A stretch of 64,000 nucleotides of DNA from Microvirga zambiensis WSM3693 (lineage in GTDB: Bacteria > Pseudomonadota > Alphaproteobacteria > Rhizobiales > Beijerinckiaceae), in NCBI RefSeq assembly GCF_016735695.1, contig NZ_JAERQD010000002.1:186001-250000 (forward strand), given 5' to 3'. A program made the position numbers and the translations under genes. Position 1 is the first letter of the stretch. Each line of letters starts with the position of its first letter. The notes under the pieces were generated by a model. It was not told the DNA's origin, ran no database searches, and saw only the letters and a program-made list of their open reading frames with translations. Positions 18,842 through 27,050 of the stretch are shown here, one piece after another.

Positions 18842-18866
18842 GAAACCACTCCGATGATTGCGCGTT
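18842..18866 (+). promoter_or_regulatory. ECF-type promoter candidate before the first DUF1236 gene
   Basis: GAAAC (18842-18846), 16 bases, CGTT (18863-18866), lying about 48 bases upstream of the start codon. This is one mismatch from the GGAAC/T-N16/17-CGTT pattern seen twice more downstream. The rest of the 18549-18841 stretch is AT-richer than its surroundings and holds no gene I can support. Confidence 0.4.
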
Positions 18867-18913
18867 GTTTGCTGCGGGGCGACAAGCCCACATGTTCATA
18901 CAGGAGTAAGCTT

Positions 18914-19321
18914 ATGTCGAAGAAGATCCTTCTCGCCGGTATTGTCATTGCTGCGCTTACGCCTGCTGCTGCCTTCGCTCAGTCCGGTGGTGCCGCCGCC
19001 GGCGCCGCGACGGGCGCGGTGGGTGGCGCCATCGTCGGCGGCCCGGTCGGTGCTGCCGTCGGCGGCGTGACGGGCGCGATCGTGGGCGGCATCGCCGACC
19101 AGCAGCAGCCTGAGTTCCGCCAGTATGTCACCACGCAGAAAGTGCCGTCCTACGCCTATCGCGAAGAGGTGCGCGTCGGTGCGGTCCTCCCCGAGGCCGG
19201 CGTGACCTATCACGAGGTTCCTGCCCAGTACAAGGTGAAGGGCTACCGCTATACGGTCGTCAACAACACCCCCGTTCTGGTCGAGCCGGGCAGCCGTAAG
19301 ATCGTACAGATCATCCGCTAA
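18914..19321 (+). CDS. secreted DUF1236 protein with Gly/Ala-rich glycine-zipper segment
   Basis: A 135-residue exported protein. Signal peptide KKILLAGIVIAALTPAAAFA, then a glycine-zipper-like segment at about 25-65 (repeats of GAAAG, GAVGGAIVGG, GAIVGG), and the DUF1236 C-terminal domain at about 75-135 with the motif YRYTVVNNTPVLVEPGSRKI ending in VQIIR. The AGGAG at 18902-18906 is 7 bases before ATG 18914. DUF1236 proteins are common in Hyphomicrobiales envelopes and are of unknown function. A second DUF1236 protein lies at 20898, on the other side of the ECF pair. Confidence 0.88.
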   Translation: MSKKILLAGIVIAALTPAAAFAQSGGAAAGAATGAVGGAIVGGPVGAAVGGVTGAIVGGIADQQQPEFRQYVTTQKVPSYAYREEVRVGAVLPEAGVTYHEVPAQYKVKGYRYTVVNNTPVLVEPGSRKIVQIIR

Positions 19322-19348
19322 CGATCGAAAGATCCTAGGTTGAATGGG

Positions 19349-19380
19349 TGGACGGCCTTCGGGCCGTCCATTTCTCTTTC
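19349..19380 (+). terminator. rho-independent terminator of the DUF1236 gene
   Basis: TGGACGGCC (19349-19357), a TTCG tetraloop, GGCCGTCCA (19362-19370), then TTTCTCTTTC. A perfect 9-bp stem with U-rich tail, 28 bases after the stop codon. Confidence 0.9.
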
Positions 19381-19445
19381 CACGGTCTCAAAATCGCGAG
19401 GCCCATGTTTCTATTGCGTCCGCGTCGATCTCTTCTCCCGAATGT

Positions 19446-19471
19446 GGAATAAAACCGCCGGCTCTTCCGTT
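19446..19471 (+). promoter_or_regulatory. ECF-type promoter GGAAT-N17-CGTT before the sigma factor gene
   Basis: GGAAT (19446-19450), 17 bases, CGTT (19468-19471), about 30 bases upstream of the ECF start codon. The same element with the same spacing, and with GGAATAAA-CC identity beyond the core, lies before the DUF1236 gene at 20898. This suggests the sigma factor drives its own operon. Confidence 0.6.
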
Positions 19472-19500
19472 ATGATACCAAAGGGCCAGGCGGAGCAGGA

Positions 19501-19992
19501 ATGCCGACAGCCATAGGACAGGAACTGGTGGCGCTTCTGCCGCGGCTGCGGCGTTTCGCATTGGTGCTCTGCCGTTCTCAATCTCTTGCCGACGATCTCG
19601 TCCAGGGGGCATGCGAGCGCGCGCTGGCCAATGCGGACAGCTGGACGCCGGGGACCCGGTTCGACGCCTGGATGTTCCGTATCCTCCGTAATCACTGGAT
19701 CGACCACCTGAGACGAATGAGAGCCGAAGGCATGGCGGAAGATGTCACAACCCAGACGCAACTGATCGGCGACCCCGGTGAGGGGCCGATCCTCAGCAGG
19801 CTGGTTCTGTCCGAGGTGCAGCGCGCCATCGACAGCCTGCCTCAGGACCAGCGTGAGGTGCTGGCTCTCGTCTGCGGCGAAGACCTGACATACCGGGAGG
19901 CAGCAGAAATTCTGAACGTTCCCATCGGCACGGTGATGAGCCGCCTCGCGCGAGCCCGCAAGCGGCTCGTGGAACTGACGGCGGCGGCCTAG
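19501..19992 (+). CDS. ECF RNA polymerase sigma factor
   Basis: A 163-residue extracytoplasmic-function sigma factor. Region 2 at about 10-75 (LPRLRRFALVLCRSQSLADD, LVQGACERALANADSW, FDAWMFRILRNHWIDHLRR) recognises the -10 element; region 4 at about 105-160 (LPQDQREVLALVCGEDLTYREAA, NVPIGTVMSRLARARKRL) recognises the -35. It is followed 31 bases later by a transmembrane anti-sigma factor. A paralogous pair of the same design is at 58135-59440. Confidence 0.95.
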   Translation: MPTAIGQELVALLPRLRRFALVLCRSQSLADDLVQGACERALANADSWTPGTRFDAWMFRILRNHWIDHLRRMRAEGMAEDVTTQTQLIGDPGEGPILSRLVLSEVQRAIDSLPQDQREVLALVCGEDLTYREAAEILNVPIGTVMSRLARARKRLVELTAAA

Positions 19993-20023
19993 AATCCGGG
20001 TACGCAGGCATGGAGCCATGATC

Positions 20024-20782
20024 ATGTCAGAGCTGCATCTCACTGATGAGATCCTGATGGCCTTCGCCGATGGCGAGCTGGACGAACCCGTCGCGGCGGC
20101 GGTTGCAAAGGCCATGGTGGACGATCCGGGGATCGCGCGCCGGATCGTCGATTTCCAACAGAGCCGACGGCTCATGCGGTCTGCCTTTTCCGGCGCGCTT
20201 ATGCCGGAGGTCCCGCCAGCCTTGCATGCCGCCGTGTCGGCCCAGATCGAAGCCTATGAGGCGAAGCAGCCTCGGGCCGTCGTCACGGACATAGGAAAGG
20301 TACGTGATACCAGGCGTTGGGGAGCGCTCTCGTTTCCGCCCATGGCCTTGGCAGCTTCGCTCGCCGTCGTCGCGGCCGGCATCGGCTATTGGACAGGTTC
20401 GTACGCCAGCAAGCGAACCGACACTCTCATGGCGCGGCTGGAGGATCCTGCCGTCCATCGCGAACTGAGCAGGGTTGCATCCGGGAACGAGGTCGATCTG
20501 CCGTTCGGCCGCCTGCGCGTAATCTCGTCCTATCGGCTCGAGGATGGTGTTCTTTGTCGCGAGTTCAAACTCACCCAGACTGCTGAGGCTGCCGATGCCG
20601 TCGCCTGCCGCCGGGACGGATGGAATGTGACCTTCGCTTTGACCGGTGAGACCGCCGGCTCAGGCTATGTGCCGAGCGACGGCGGCGGCGATGCGATGAC
20701 GGCCTATCTGCAATCGGTCGGAGCAGGGGAGCCGCTCGTGGACGAAGCCGAGACCAAAGCAATGATGGACATTGCCCGGTAA
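20024..20782 (+). CDS. transmembrane anti-sigma factor
   Basis: Binds and inhibits the sigma factor encoded just upstream. 252 residues: N-terminal cytoplasmic anti-sigma domain with the motif LTDEILMAFADGELD (residues about 6-20) and a DDPGIARRIVDFQQSR helix, a membrane span at about 108-126 (LAASLAVVAAGIGYWTGS), then a periplasmic sensor part of about 120 residues with two cysteines (LCREF, VACRRD). The start at 20024 is preferred to the ATG at 20018 because GGAG (20012-20015) is 8 bases from it and only 2 from the other. No zinc motif is present. Confidence 0.9.
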   Translation: MSELHLTDEILMAFADGELDEPVAAAVAKAMVDDPGIARRIVDFQQSRRLMRSAFSGALMPEVPPALHAAVSAQIEAYEAKQPRAVVTDIGKVRDTRRWGALSFPPMALAASLAVVAAGIGYWTGSYASKRTDTLMARLEDPAVHRELSRVASGNEVDLPFGRLRVISSYRLEDGVLCREFKLTQTAEAADAVACRRDGWNVTFALTGETAGSGYVPSDGGGDAMTAYLQSVGAGEPLVDEAETKAMMDIAR

Positions 20783-20843
20783 GGTCACGGAAAGCTGCAT
20801 TTTTCCAGGCCTTCGCAGCTTTGAGAATTTTTCTAGGGTGAGG

Positions 20844-20869
20844 GGAATAAACCCGCTCGCCGTTCCGTT
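20844..20869 (+). promoter_or_regulatory. ECF-type promoter GGAAT-N17-CGTT before the second DUF1236 gene
   Basis: GGAAT (20844-20848), 17 bases, CGTT (20866-20869), 28 bases before the start codon. It matches the element before the sigma factor at 19446 in both boxes and in spacing, so both are likely read by the same sigma factor. Confidence 0.6.
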
Positions 20870-20897
20870 CTCTGTTCAACTTGGCGAGTGATAGAGA

Positions 20898-21239
20898 ATG
20901 AGAATGAGAGCCGCGTCCTATCTGGCTTTTGCCGTATTCTCCCTCGGCGCCGCTGCGATGCCCACCACGGCGCCGAACGCGACCAACACGGCGAGATCCC
21001 TGACCGAAATACCCGAGGCCGTTCGCAATATCGCTGCCGATTTCTCGGCGAGGCTCAATGCAAGGGAACTCGCGTCCGAGGCCGGTTTCGGCAGGGGCCT
21101 GTCGGTCGGTGAGAGCCTGCCTGATACGGTCGAACTGCATTCCATACCGAACCATGAAACCTATCGCTACGCCGTCGTCGACGACCATCGCTTCGTCGTC
21201 GACGCGATGTCCCGCAAAGTCGTCTACGTCATCCGATAA
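20898..21239 (+). CDS. secreted DUF1236-like protein
   Basis: A 113-residue exported protein: signal peptide (RAASYLAFAVFSLGAAAMPT), a helical middle (PEAVRNIAADFSARLNAREL) and a C-terminal domain resembling that of the protein at 18914: YRYAVVDDHRFVVDAMSRKV ending in VYVIR, against YRYTVVNNTPVLVEPGSRKI ending in VQIIR. The glycine zipper of the first is missing. Its promoter matches that of the neighbouring ECF sigma factor, so it is a likely regulon member. An in-frame ATG two codons on is an alternative start. Confidence 0.75.
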   Translation: MRMRAASYLAFAVFSLGAAAMPTTAPNATNTARSLTEIPEAVRNIAADFSARLNARELASEAGFGRGLSVGESLPDTVELHSIPNHETYRYAVVDDHRFVVDAMSRKVVYVIR

Positions 21240-21290
21240 ACGACGGGCGCTCGAGACCAGGCGCTCCGCTGGAGAAAGTGCGAGGAACTC

Positions 21291-21986
21291 ATGTCATTGC
21301 ACAGCTTGAACGGACACAGGCTGATGGCTGCCAATGAGCAGGTGGCTCAGGTCGCCGTGTTCCCAATCTGCACAAGCCCGCTGCTTCGTCTGGGGTTGGA
21401 GACGACCCTGACGGATGCTGGCTATGTCGTCCATCGCGATATGATCGACGATCATACTGGCTTACCGGAGGTTCCGACGGAATCGCCCGTTCTTTTCGTT
21501 ATCGATGCCAACCGTTTTGCCGAAGGGGCAGTCGATCTGATCAGGAAGGCGAAGGCGCACGTTCCCGAGGCGAAGATCGTTCTGCTGGCCGATCAATTCG
21601 ATCCTGCGCTCGTGTCCGCTGCCTGGAGAGCGGGAGCAGATGGCTTCTGTCTGTCCACCTATCCGCACGACATCCTCGTCACGTCGCTTGAGCTGGTGAT
21701 GCTGGGAGAGTCCATTCTTCCCTCCAAAATCGCTCTCGCGATCGCGAGCGAGCATGAGGAAGACGTCCATCTGGAACGCGGGAAACTGTCCAACAGGGAG
21801 GTGGAAATCCTCGCCCTCCTGAAGGAAGGGTCGCCCAACAAGGTCATTGCGCGCAGGCTCAATCTGTCCGAGGCCACCGTCAAGGTCCATATCAAGGCCA
21901 TCCTGAGGAAGGTCGGGGTCTGCAACCGCACGCAGGCGGCGCTGTGGGCACGCAGATATGCTGGCATAGAACTGGCGGCAACCTGA
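21291..21986 (+). CDS. NarL/LuxR-type regulator with degenerate receiver
   Basis: A 231-residue orphan response regulator. Receiver-like domain at about 20-140 and LuxR helix-turn-helix at about 160-225 (KLSNREVEILALLKEGSPNK, NLSEATVKVHIKAILRKVGV). Asp72 in FVIDANRF sits at the phospho-acceptor place, but the acidic pair that normally follows strand 1 is replaced by VAVFPICTSPLL, and the conserved Lys of strand 5 is absent from GADGFCLSTYP. It is therefore probably not controlled by ordinary phosphorylation. GAGGA lies upstream of the ATG. No kinase is adjacent. Confidence 0.88.
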   Translation: MSLHSLNGHRLMAANEQVAQVAVFPICTSPLLRLGLETTLTDAGYVVHRDMIDDHTGLPEVPTESPVLFVIDANRFAEGAVDLIRKAKAHVPEAKIVLLADQFDPALVSAAWRAGADGFCLSTYPHDILVTSLELVMLGESILPSKIALAIASEHEEDVHLERGKLSNREVEILALLKEGSPNKVIARRLNLSEATVKVHIKAILRKVGVCNRTQAALWARRYAGIELAAT

Positions 21987-22130
21987 TCCGGCGATCCTGC
22001 CTCCGGTATTGGATCGGCGGAGCGTTACATCGTCCGGCCTCCGCCAGGACCTTGAGCGGGAATCTGGACAGCGCGGCAATCCTATGGTGATCCTCCCTTA
22101 ATCCGGGCAAACCGGGACAGGGAGAGAACG

Positions 22131-22850
22131 ATGACCACGCTGAAGCCGGAAACCCGCAAGAAGCTCAAGAGCGTCAGCACCGCGACGCTCTGCACGGCTC
22201 TCTACAAGCGCGGCCTGCGCAATCAGTTCATCCAGGATGTGCACCCTCTCAATCCCGATCTCGGCACCATGGTGGGCGAGGCCTTCACCCTTCGCTACAT
22301 CCCGGCCCGCGAGGACCTCAATCCGATCAGCGTGTTTCAGGATCGCGCCCACCCGCAGCGCAAGGCGGTCGAGGAGTGCCCTCCCGGCGCGGTGATGGTG
22401 ATCGACAGCCGAAAGGATGCCCGGGCCGCCTCCGCCGGCGGCATCCTGGTCTCGCGCCTTATGAAGCGGGGTGTTGCGGGCGTCGTGACCGATGGCGGCT
22501 TCCGCGACTCGCCCGAGATCGCAAAACTCGCGATCCCTGCCTATCACAACCGTCCCTCCGCCCCCACGAACCTCACGCATCACCAGGCGCTCGACATCAA
22601 CGTACCGATCGGCTGCGGCGACGTTCCGGTCTGGCCCGGCGATGTCGTTGTCGGCGATGGTGATGGCGTGGTGGTGATTCCGGCACATCTGGCGGACGAG
22701 ATTGCGACCGAGGCGGTGGAGATGACCGCATTCGAGGATTTCGTGCAGGAGGAGGTGCTGAAGGGTCGCTCGATTCTCGGCCTCTATCCGCCGACGGATG
22801 AGCAGACCCATGTCGACTTTGCAGCCTGGCGCAAGGCGACGGGCCGGTGA
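22131..22850 (+). CDS. RraA-like / HMG-aldolase family protein
   Basis: A 239-residue member of the family that includes RNase E inhibitor RraA and 4-hydroxy-4-methyl-2-oxoglutarate aldolases. The core motif GVVTDGGFRDSPEI carries the metal-binding Asp and substrate Arg; also GDVVVGDGDGVVVIPAHLA. The length and the extended C-terminus fit the metabolic members more than true RraA (about 160 residues). It lies 39 bases upstream of an HpcH/HpaI aldolase on the same strand, so a two-gene sugar-acid or hydroxy-acid catabolic unit is likely. The substrate is unknown. Confidence 0.85.
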   Translation: MTTLKPETRKKLKSVSTATLCTALYKRGLRNQFIQDVHPLNPDLGTMVGEAFTLRYIPAREDLNPISVFQDRAHPQRKAVEECPPGAVMVIDSRKDARAASAGGILVSRLMKRGVAGVVTDGGFRDSPEIAKLAIPAYHNRPSAPTNLTHHQALDINVPIGCGDVPVWPGDVVVGDGDGVVVIPAHLADEIATEAVEMTAFEDFVQEEVLKGRSILGLYPPTDEQTHVDFAAWRKATGR

Positions 22851-22889
22851 TCATCAGCACGAGGTTCCGATCGCACTCGAGGAGACGAA

Positions 22890-23675
22890 ATGAAGCCTAA
22901 CAAGATCAAGGCGCAATGGGCATCCGGCAAGCCGGTGCTGAATGGCTGGTTGTCGATCGCCAACGCGTTCACGGCAGAAATTCTGTCGGAGCAGGGCTAC
23001 GACTCGATCACGATCGATCTGCAGCACGGCGTCATCGGCTATCAGGAGGCCGTCGGAATGCTGCAGGCGATGCGCTCAAGCGACGTCACGCCTCTGATTC
23101 GCGTGCCCTGGCTCGATCCTGCCGCGATCATGCGGGCACTCGATGCGGGTGCCTATGGCGTGATCTGTCCTATGATCAACAATCGCGCGGAAGCGGCGAA
23201 GCTCGTTTCTTATGTGCGCTATCCGCCGGACGGAACGCGAAGCCTCGGACCGACGCGCGCCAATTTTTCGGCCGGTTCGAACTATGCGGCCGAGGCCGAC
23301 GGCGAGATCCTCTGCTTTGCGATGATCGAAACGGCTGAAGCCTTCCGCAATCTCGACGACATCGTTTCGACGCCCGGGCTGGACGGCGTCTATATCGGCC
23401 CGGCCGACTTGACGCTCGGCCTGACCGGAAAGCGCCATCCCGTCGGCTTCGATCGGGAAGAGCCGGAGATGCTCGAAGCCATCCATGCGATCCTGGCGAA
23501 AGCGCATCAGGCCGGCATCCGCGCCGCACTCCACTGCGGCTCTCCCGCCTATGCGGCGAAGGCGGTCGGCTGGGGCTTCGACCTGGTCACGCTCCCCAAC
23601 GATGTCAGGCTTCTTGCCAATGCCGCAAGCGCCAGCGTTGCGGATGCACGCCGACTGATCGCTGCGCAGGGATAG
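22890..23675 (+). CDS. HpcH/HpaI-family class II aldolase
   Basis: Metal-dependent pyruvate aldolase that splits 2-keto-3-deoxy or 4-hydroxy-2-oxo acids into pyruvate and an aldehyde. 261 residues. The expected active-site residues are visible: Asp43 and His46 (IDLQHG, general base), Arg71 (LIRVPW, pyruvate binding), metal ligands Glu147 (FAMIETAEAF) and Asp173 (IGPADLTLGL). Close to GarL and 2-keto-3-deoxy-rhamnonate aldolases; if the dehydratase at 1767 acts on galactarate, this would be a fitting downstream enzyme, but that link is only inference across 19 kb. Confidence 0.92.
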   Translation: MKPNKIKAQWASGKPVLNGWLSIANAFTAEILSEQGYDSITIDLQHGVIGYQEAVGMLQAMRSSDVTPLIRVPWLDPAAIMRALDAGAYGVICPMINNRAEAAKLVSYVRYPPDGTRSLGPTRANFSAGSNYAAEADGEILCFAMIETAEAFRNLDDIVSTPGLDGVYIGPADLTLGLTGKRHPVGFDREEPEMLEAIHAILAKAHQAGIRAALHCGSPAYAAKAVGWGFDLVTLPNDVRLLANAASASVADARRLIAAQG

Positions 23676-23689
23676 CGATAGGGAGCCGA

Positions 23690-24355
23690 TCAGGAGGCCA
23701 GGAGGCCGTTCGGCATGTGGTTGGAAACGAAGAGCGCGGCTTCGACGCGATTGCGAACCCGCAGCTTCTGAAGAATGTTGGTGAGGTGATGCTTGATCGT
23801 CTTCTCGCTGAGTTCCAGCTTGTTGCCGATCTCCTTGTTCGAGCGTCCCTGAGCAAGAATGGATAGGATCTGCTGCTCGCGCGGCGTGAGATGCGGGAGC
23901 CGGCCTTCGCTCGTTGCGTCCCGGGCGGCAGCAGGAGCGGAGCGCATGAGGAGCTTCGCTCCGAGGTTCGGCGCGATGTAGCTCTGGCCCTGGCTCATCA
24001 CGCGGACCGTCTGCACCAGTTCGCCGGCGCTCGTGCCTTTCAGCAGATAGCCGCGCACGCCGCGCTTGAGGGAGGCATAGACCTGCTCCTCGTCGGTGGT
24101 CTCGGCAACGATCAGGATACCGATGTTCGGATGCTGCTGGAGTATCGATTCCACCGCGCCCATGCTGCGATCGAGCGTGCCCGCATCGAGAATGATCACG
24201 TCAGGCTGTTTCTCCTGAGCGATTTCCAACGCGTCCCAGACCGAGATGCCCTGCGCGACAACATCGATATCCAGCTGGGCGTTCAGTGCCAGGACAACCC
24301 CGTCGCGATAGAGCGGGTGTCTGTCCACAACACCGACACGAATTCCCCCTGCCAT
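23690..24355 (-). CDS. NarL-type response regulator with altered acidic pocket
   Basis: A 221-residue response regulator, clearly paralogous to the one at 24578 (shared VGVV-H-LYRDGVV, GYLLKGTS, IVEAA-like VRNRVEAA end). Receiver at 1-120: phospho-acceptor Asp in VIILDAGTLD and Lys in LLKGTS are kept, but the acidic pair reads VVDRHPLYRDG, with Arg in place of the second Asp. HTH at about 145-205 (LTPREQQILSILAQGRSNKE, LSEKTIKHHLTNILQKLRVR). The start at 24355 is chosen over a GTG ten codons earlier because GGGGGG precedes it and the receiver begins at once. Confidence 0.9.
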   Translation of the reverse strand: MAGGIRVGVVDRHPLYRDGVVLALNAQLDIDVVAQGISVWDALEIAQEKQPDVIILDAGTLDRSMGAVESILQQHPNIGILIVAETTDEEQVYASLKRGVRGYLLKGTSAGELVQTVRVMSQGQSYIAPNLGAKLLMRSAPAAARDATSEGRLPHLTPREQQILSILAQGRSNKEIGNKLELSEKTIKHHLTNILQKLRVRNRVEAALFVSNHMPNGLLAS

Positions 24356-24577
24356 TGGAGCCCCCCAGATCCAATCACGTCCCACCGCAAGAGCGGCGCT
24401 AAATTGTCCTTGGCGCTACAGCTTTTTCCATGAAGCTCTAGTGCCTTAGGTAAGAATACTGAATTTACTTTCCGTTAGGCAATGTCTCCAAGGTGAGGGG
24501 AAACCTGTCTTAGGGGCCTCTTGGGTGTTATCACGGAAGGGGTAGGGCGCTTATCCGATAGGGGAGGGTTGCCCGGA

Positions 24578-25231
24578 TCAGCGCTTCTCCGACACGCGCT
24601 CGGAGGCGAGCATGGCCGCCTCGACGCGATTGCGGACATGGAGCTTCTCCATGATGGCGGTCAGATAGCCTTTGACGGTCTTCTCGGACAGGCCCAGCTC
24701 TTCGCCGATCAGCCGGTTGCTGAGGCCGCGCAGGATCAGCATCAGGATCTGCTCTTCCCTCACTGTCAGTTCGGGAAAACGGCGCGTCATGCTGGCGGGA
24801 TCGGCTTCCTCCCGCCTCGACACGATGAGCTTGGCGGCGAAGCTCGGCGATACATAGTTCTGTCCCTTGCTGACGAGACGGACGGCATTCACCAGCTCCG
24901 AGCTGCTGGTGCCTTTCAGCAGGTAACCCTTCGCGCCCTTCCTCAGGGCGCTGCGGACCTCGTCCTCGTCGTCCACGACCGTCAGCATCAGGGTCTTCGT
25001 CGAGGGATATTTGAGCGCGATCTTGGAGACCGCATTGACCCCGCCGCCCGGCATGTTCATGTCCAGCAGGAGCACGTCGGGGGTGTGCTCATGGGCGATC
25101 TGGATGGCGTCGCTTGCCGTCTCGCCCTGGCCGATAACCTCGATATCGGTTTCCGATTCCAGTGCGAACACCACGCCGTCCCGGTAAAGGGAATGATCGT
25201 CGACGACACCGACCCGGATCTTAGGCGGCAT
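24578..25231 (-). CDS. NarL-type response regulator paired with the sensor kinase
   Basis: A 217-residue response regulator with a complete receiver: VVDDH acidic pair, phospho-acceptor in VLLLDMNMPGGG, Lys in LLKGTSSSEL; HTH at the C-terminus (LTVREEQILMLILRGLSNRL, LSEKTVKGYLTAIMEKLHVR). The start at 25231 has GGAGG five bases upstream and lies 11 bases inside the end of the kinase gene, so the two are translationally coupled and form a two-component pair. Targets are not known. Confidence 0.93.
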   Translation of the reverse strand: MPPKIRVGVVDDHSLYRDGVVFALESETDIEVIGQGETASDAIQIAHEHTPDVLLLDMNMPGGGVNAVSKIALKYPSTKTLMLTVVDDEDEVRSALRKGAKGYLLKGTSSSELVNAVRLVSKGQNYVSPSFAAKLIVSRREEADPASMTRRFPELTVREEQILMLILRGLSNRLIGEELGLSEKTVKGYLTAIMEKLHVRNRVEAAMLASERVSEKR

Positions 25232-26639
25232 CCTGTCCTCCAAGGGGTAGAGATGCTCGGATCCGGGTTCCGGCATCCGGTGCGCTCTTGATGCTCAACT
25301 CCCCTCCGATGCTTTCGATGCGGTCGCGGAGACCGGACAATCCCAGCCGCGGCTCGTCATGCCTCGTTCCGGCACTGCAGATGCCAGGGCCCTTGTCGGC
25401 CACTTCCACCGAGATGGCCGTGCCGTCCCATTCGATATTGACCTCGTGCCCGCGCCGGCCGGCATGCTTGAAGGCGTTGTTCAAGCTCTCCTGAATATGG
25501 CGGCACAGAGCGATCTTGACGAATTGCGGCGCCTGATCCGGCAAGGGTGTGCGGATGTTGCAGGCGATATCGGCATTGGTCCTGCGCTCGTGCTGCCGGA
25601 TCATGAACATCAGCGCTTCCTGAAGCGTCATCCTTTGGATTTCCGGCAGCAGAAGGCCCCTGCAGATGTTGCGCGTGTCGTTGAGTGCGTCCGAGAGCGC
25701 CTTCTGGATCTTCTCCAGGTTATCGTGGTCGCTCTTCGTGCCCTTGACGCGGTCGATCCGCAAAAGCGCGAGGCTGATCAGCTGCGCGACGCCGTCGTGC
25801 AGATCGTAGCCCATGCGGCGCAGAAGGCGTTCGTTGTCTTCCGTGGCATTGCGTGCGGCGCGCTCGATCCGCCTTTGCAGGACGCTGTTCTGATGCAGTA
25901 GCTCGGAGAGCTGCGCCACGCGCCGCCTCAGGGCCTCGCGCTGGCGGTCGATCGTTTTGCTGCCGTTGGCGACGATGACGAAGAGACAGCCCATCATGTT
26001 GAGGGTGATCAGCGCAGTCGTAAGCCAGGCTTTCCATTCCGATGCCGCCAGTTCCGCCTTCAGCGCATCGGCTCGTTCGTGGAACTCGACGACCGCGATC
26101 ACATTGCCGGTGTTCACATCGCGGATCGGAGCGAGAACTCTGAGTATCGGACGGCCGGTCGAATGCGGGCCGGCATCGGCCTCGTCATAGGATTCGTCGA
26201 ACTGCGCGGAAATAATGCCGGCCCAGGCCCGCTTCAGGGGAATGCCGGGAGCATACGCCTTTCCGATGACATCCCTGTCGCTGCTGTAGACGATCAGTCC
26301 GGCCTTGTTCCAGACCTTGACCGAGGCGACGAGGGCCTGGAGGTCCGGGCGGCTCAGGGCGAGGCGCAGTTCATCGATGGTCTGATCGGAGAGGGCGTCG
26401 TCCGGCGCAATCTCCTGCAGATGCGGCGCAAGCACGGTGTTGATATAGAGCGCCGTCGAGGAGGCCTTGACCTCGGCCACACTCTTCTCGATCTGCCATG
26501 AGACGAGAGTTCCCAAAGCCAGCATGCCGAGCAGCATGACCGCGAAGGCCACCATCAGGAACTGGCTGGCGAGGCTTCTTCTTTTCCGCGGCTGCGCTTC
26601 CGAAGACGAACCGAGCGCCACGTCATAAGAAGCATACAC
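25221..26639 (-). CDS. NarX-like sensor histidine kinase (HisKA_3)
   Basis: Membrane sensor that phosphorylates the overlapping response regulator. Two membrane segments (FLMVAFAVMLLGMLALGTLVSW and AWLTTALITLNMMGCLFVIV) enclose a periplasmic domain of about 160 residues; then a coiled-coil (TIDRQREALRRRVAQLSELL), the HisKA_3 phospho-acceptor box YDLHDGVAQLISLALLRID and a HATPase domain with the N box (QESLNNAFKHA), the G1 box (VADKGPGI) and GLSGLRDRIESIGG. The start is uncertain: no ATG is available before the first membrane helix; GTG 26639 follows GGGGGG and is preferred, GTG 26678 is the outer limit. The 26640-27050 gap upstream has no gene I can support. Confidence 0.9.
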   Translation of the reverse strand: MYASYDVALGSSSEAQPRKRRSLASQFLMVAFAVMLLGMLALGTLVSWQIEKSVAEVKASSTALYINTVLAPHLQEIAPDDALSDQTIDELRLALSRPDLQALVASVKVWNKAGLIVYSSDRDVIGKAYAPGIPLKRAWAGIISAQFDESYDEADAGPHSTGRPILRVLAPIRDVNTGNVIAVVEFHERADALKAELAASEWKAWLTTALITLNMMGCLFVIVANGSKTIDRQREALRRRVAQLSELLHQNSVLQRRIERAARNATEDNERLLRRMGYDLHDGVAQLISLALLRIDRVKGTKSDHDNLEKIQKALSDALNDTRNICRGLLLPEIQRMTLQEALMFMIRQHERRTNADIACNIRTPLPDQAPQFVKIALCRHIQESLNNAFKHAGRRGHEVNIEWDGTAISVEVADKGPGICSAGTRHDEPRLGLSGLRDRIESIGGELSIKSAPDAGTRIRASLPLGGQDAA

Positions 26640-27050
26640 TGTAACTATCCCCCCGGCCGCCAACCCTTGAGCCGTCACGTGACGCCGGGAGCTGGAGGCA
26701 TTCTAAGGTAATTCTCCTGTCACAAACAGGTAAAGCCTATACCAAGGAGGTAGTGCCTCCGGAGCAAACGGGTGCGATGCCCGAAAATTCACGCCAAATG
26801 CATCGTACATCGAGCGGCGTTTGCGGATTAAAGTCTCATATCGCGCGGCGTTACGGGAGCCATTCGTAGGCAAGTCGACGAGGCTCATGCGACCATCGTC
26901 GGTAGCCCGACCAAAGTCCGAGGTCGGCCCGAGACCTTGGTGCCCCCTCCGCCACTGGGACTTCAGCCCGTATAGTTAAGCCCCCCTCAATCTGCCCAGA
27001 ATGTGTCCAGGTGCCGTCGACATTGCGGCAGTCATTTGGAGGGAACGACA

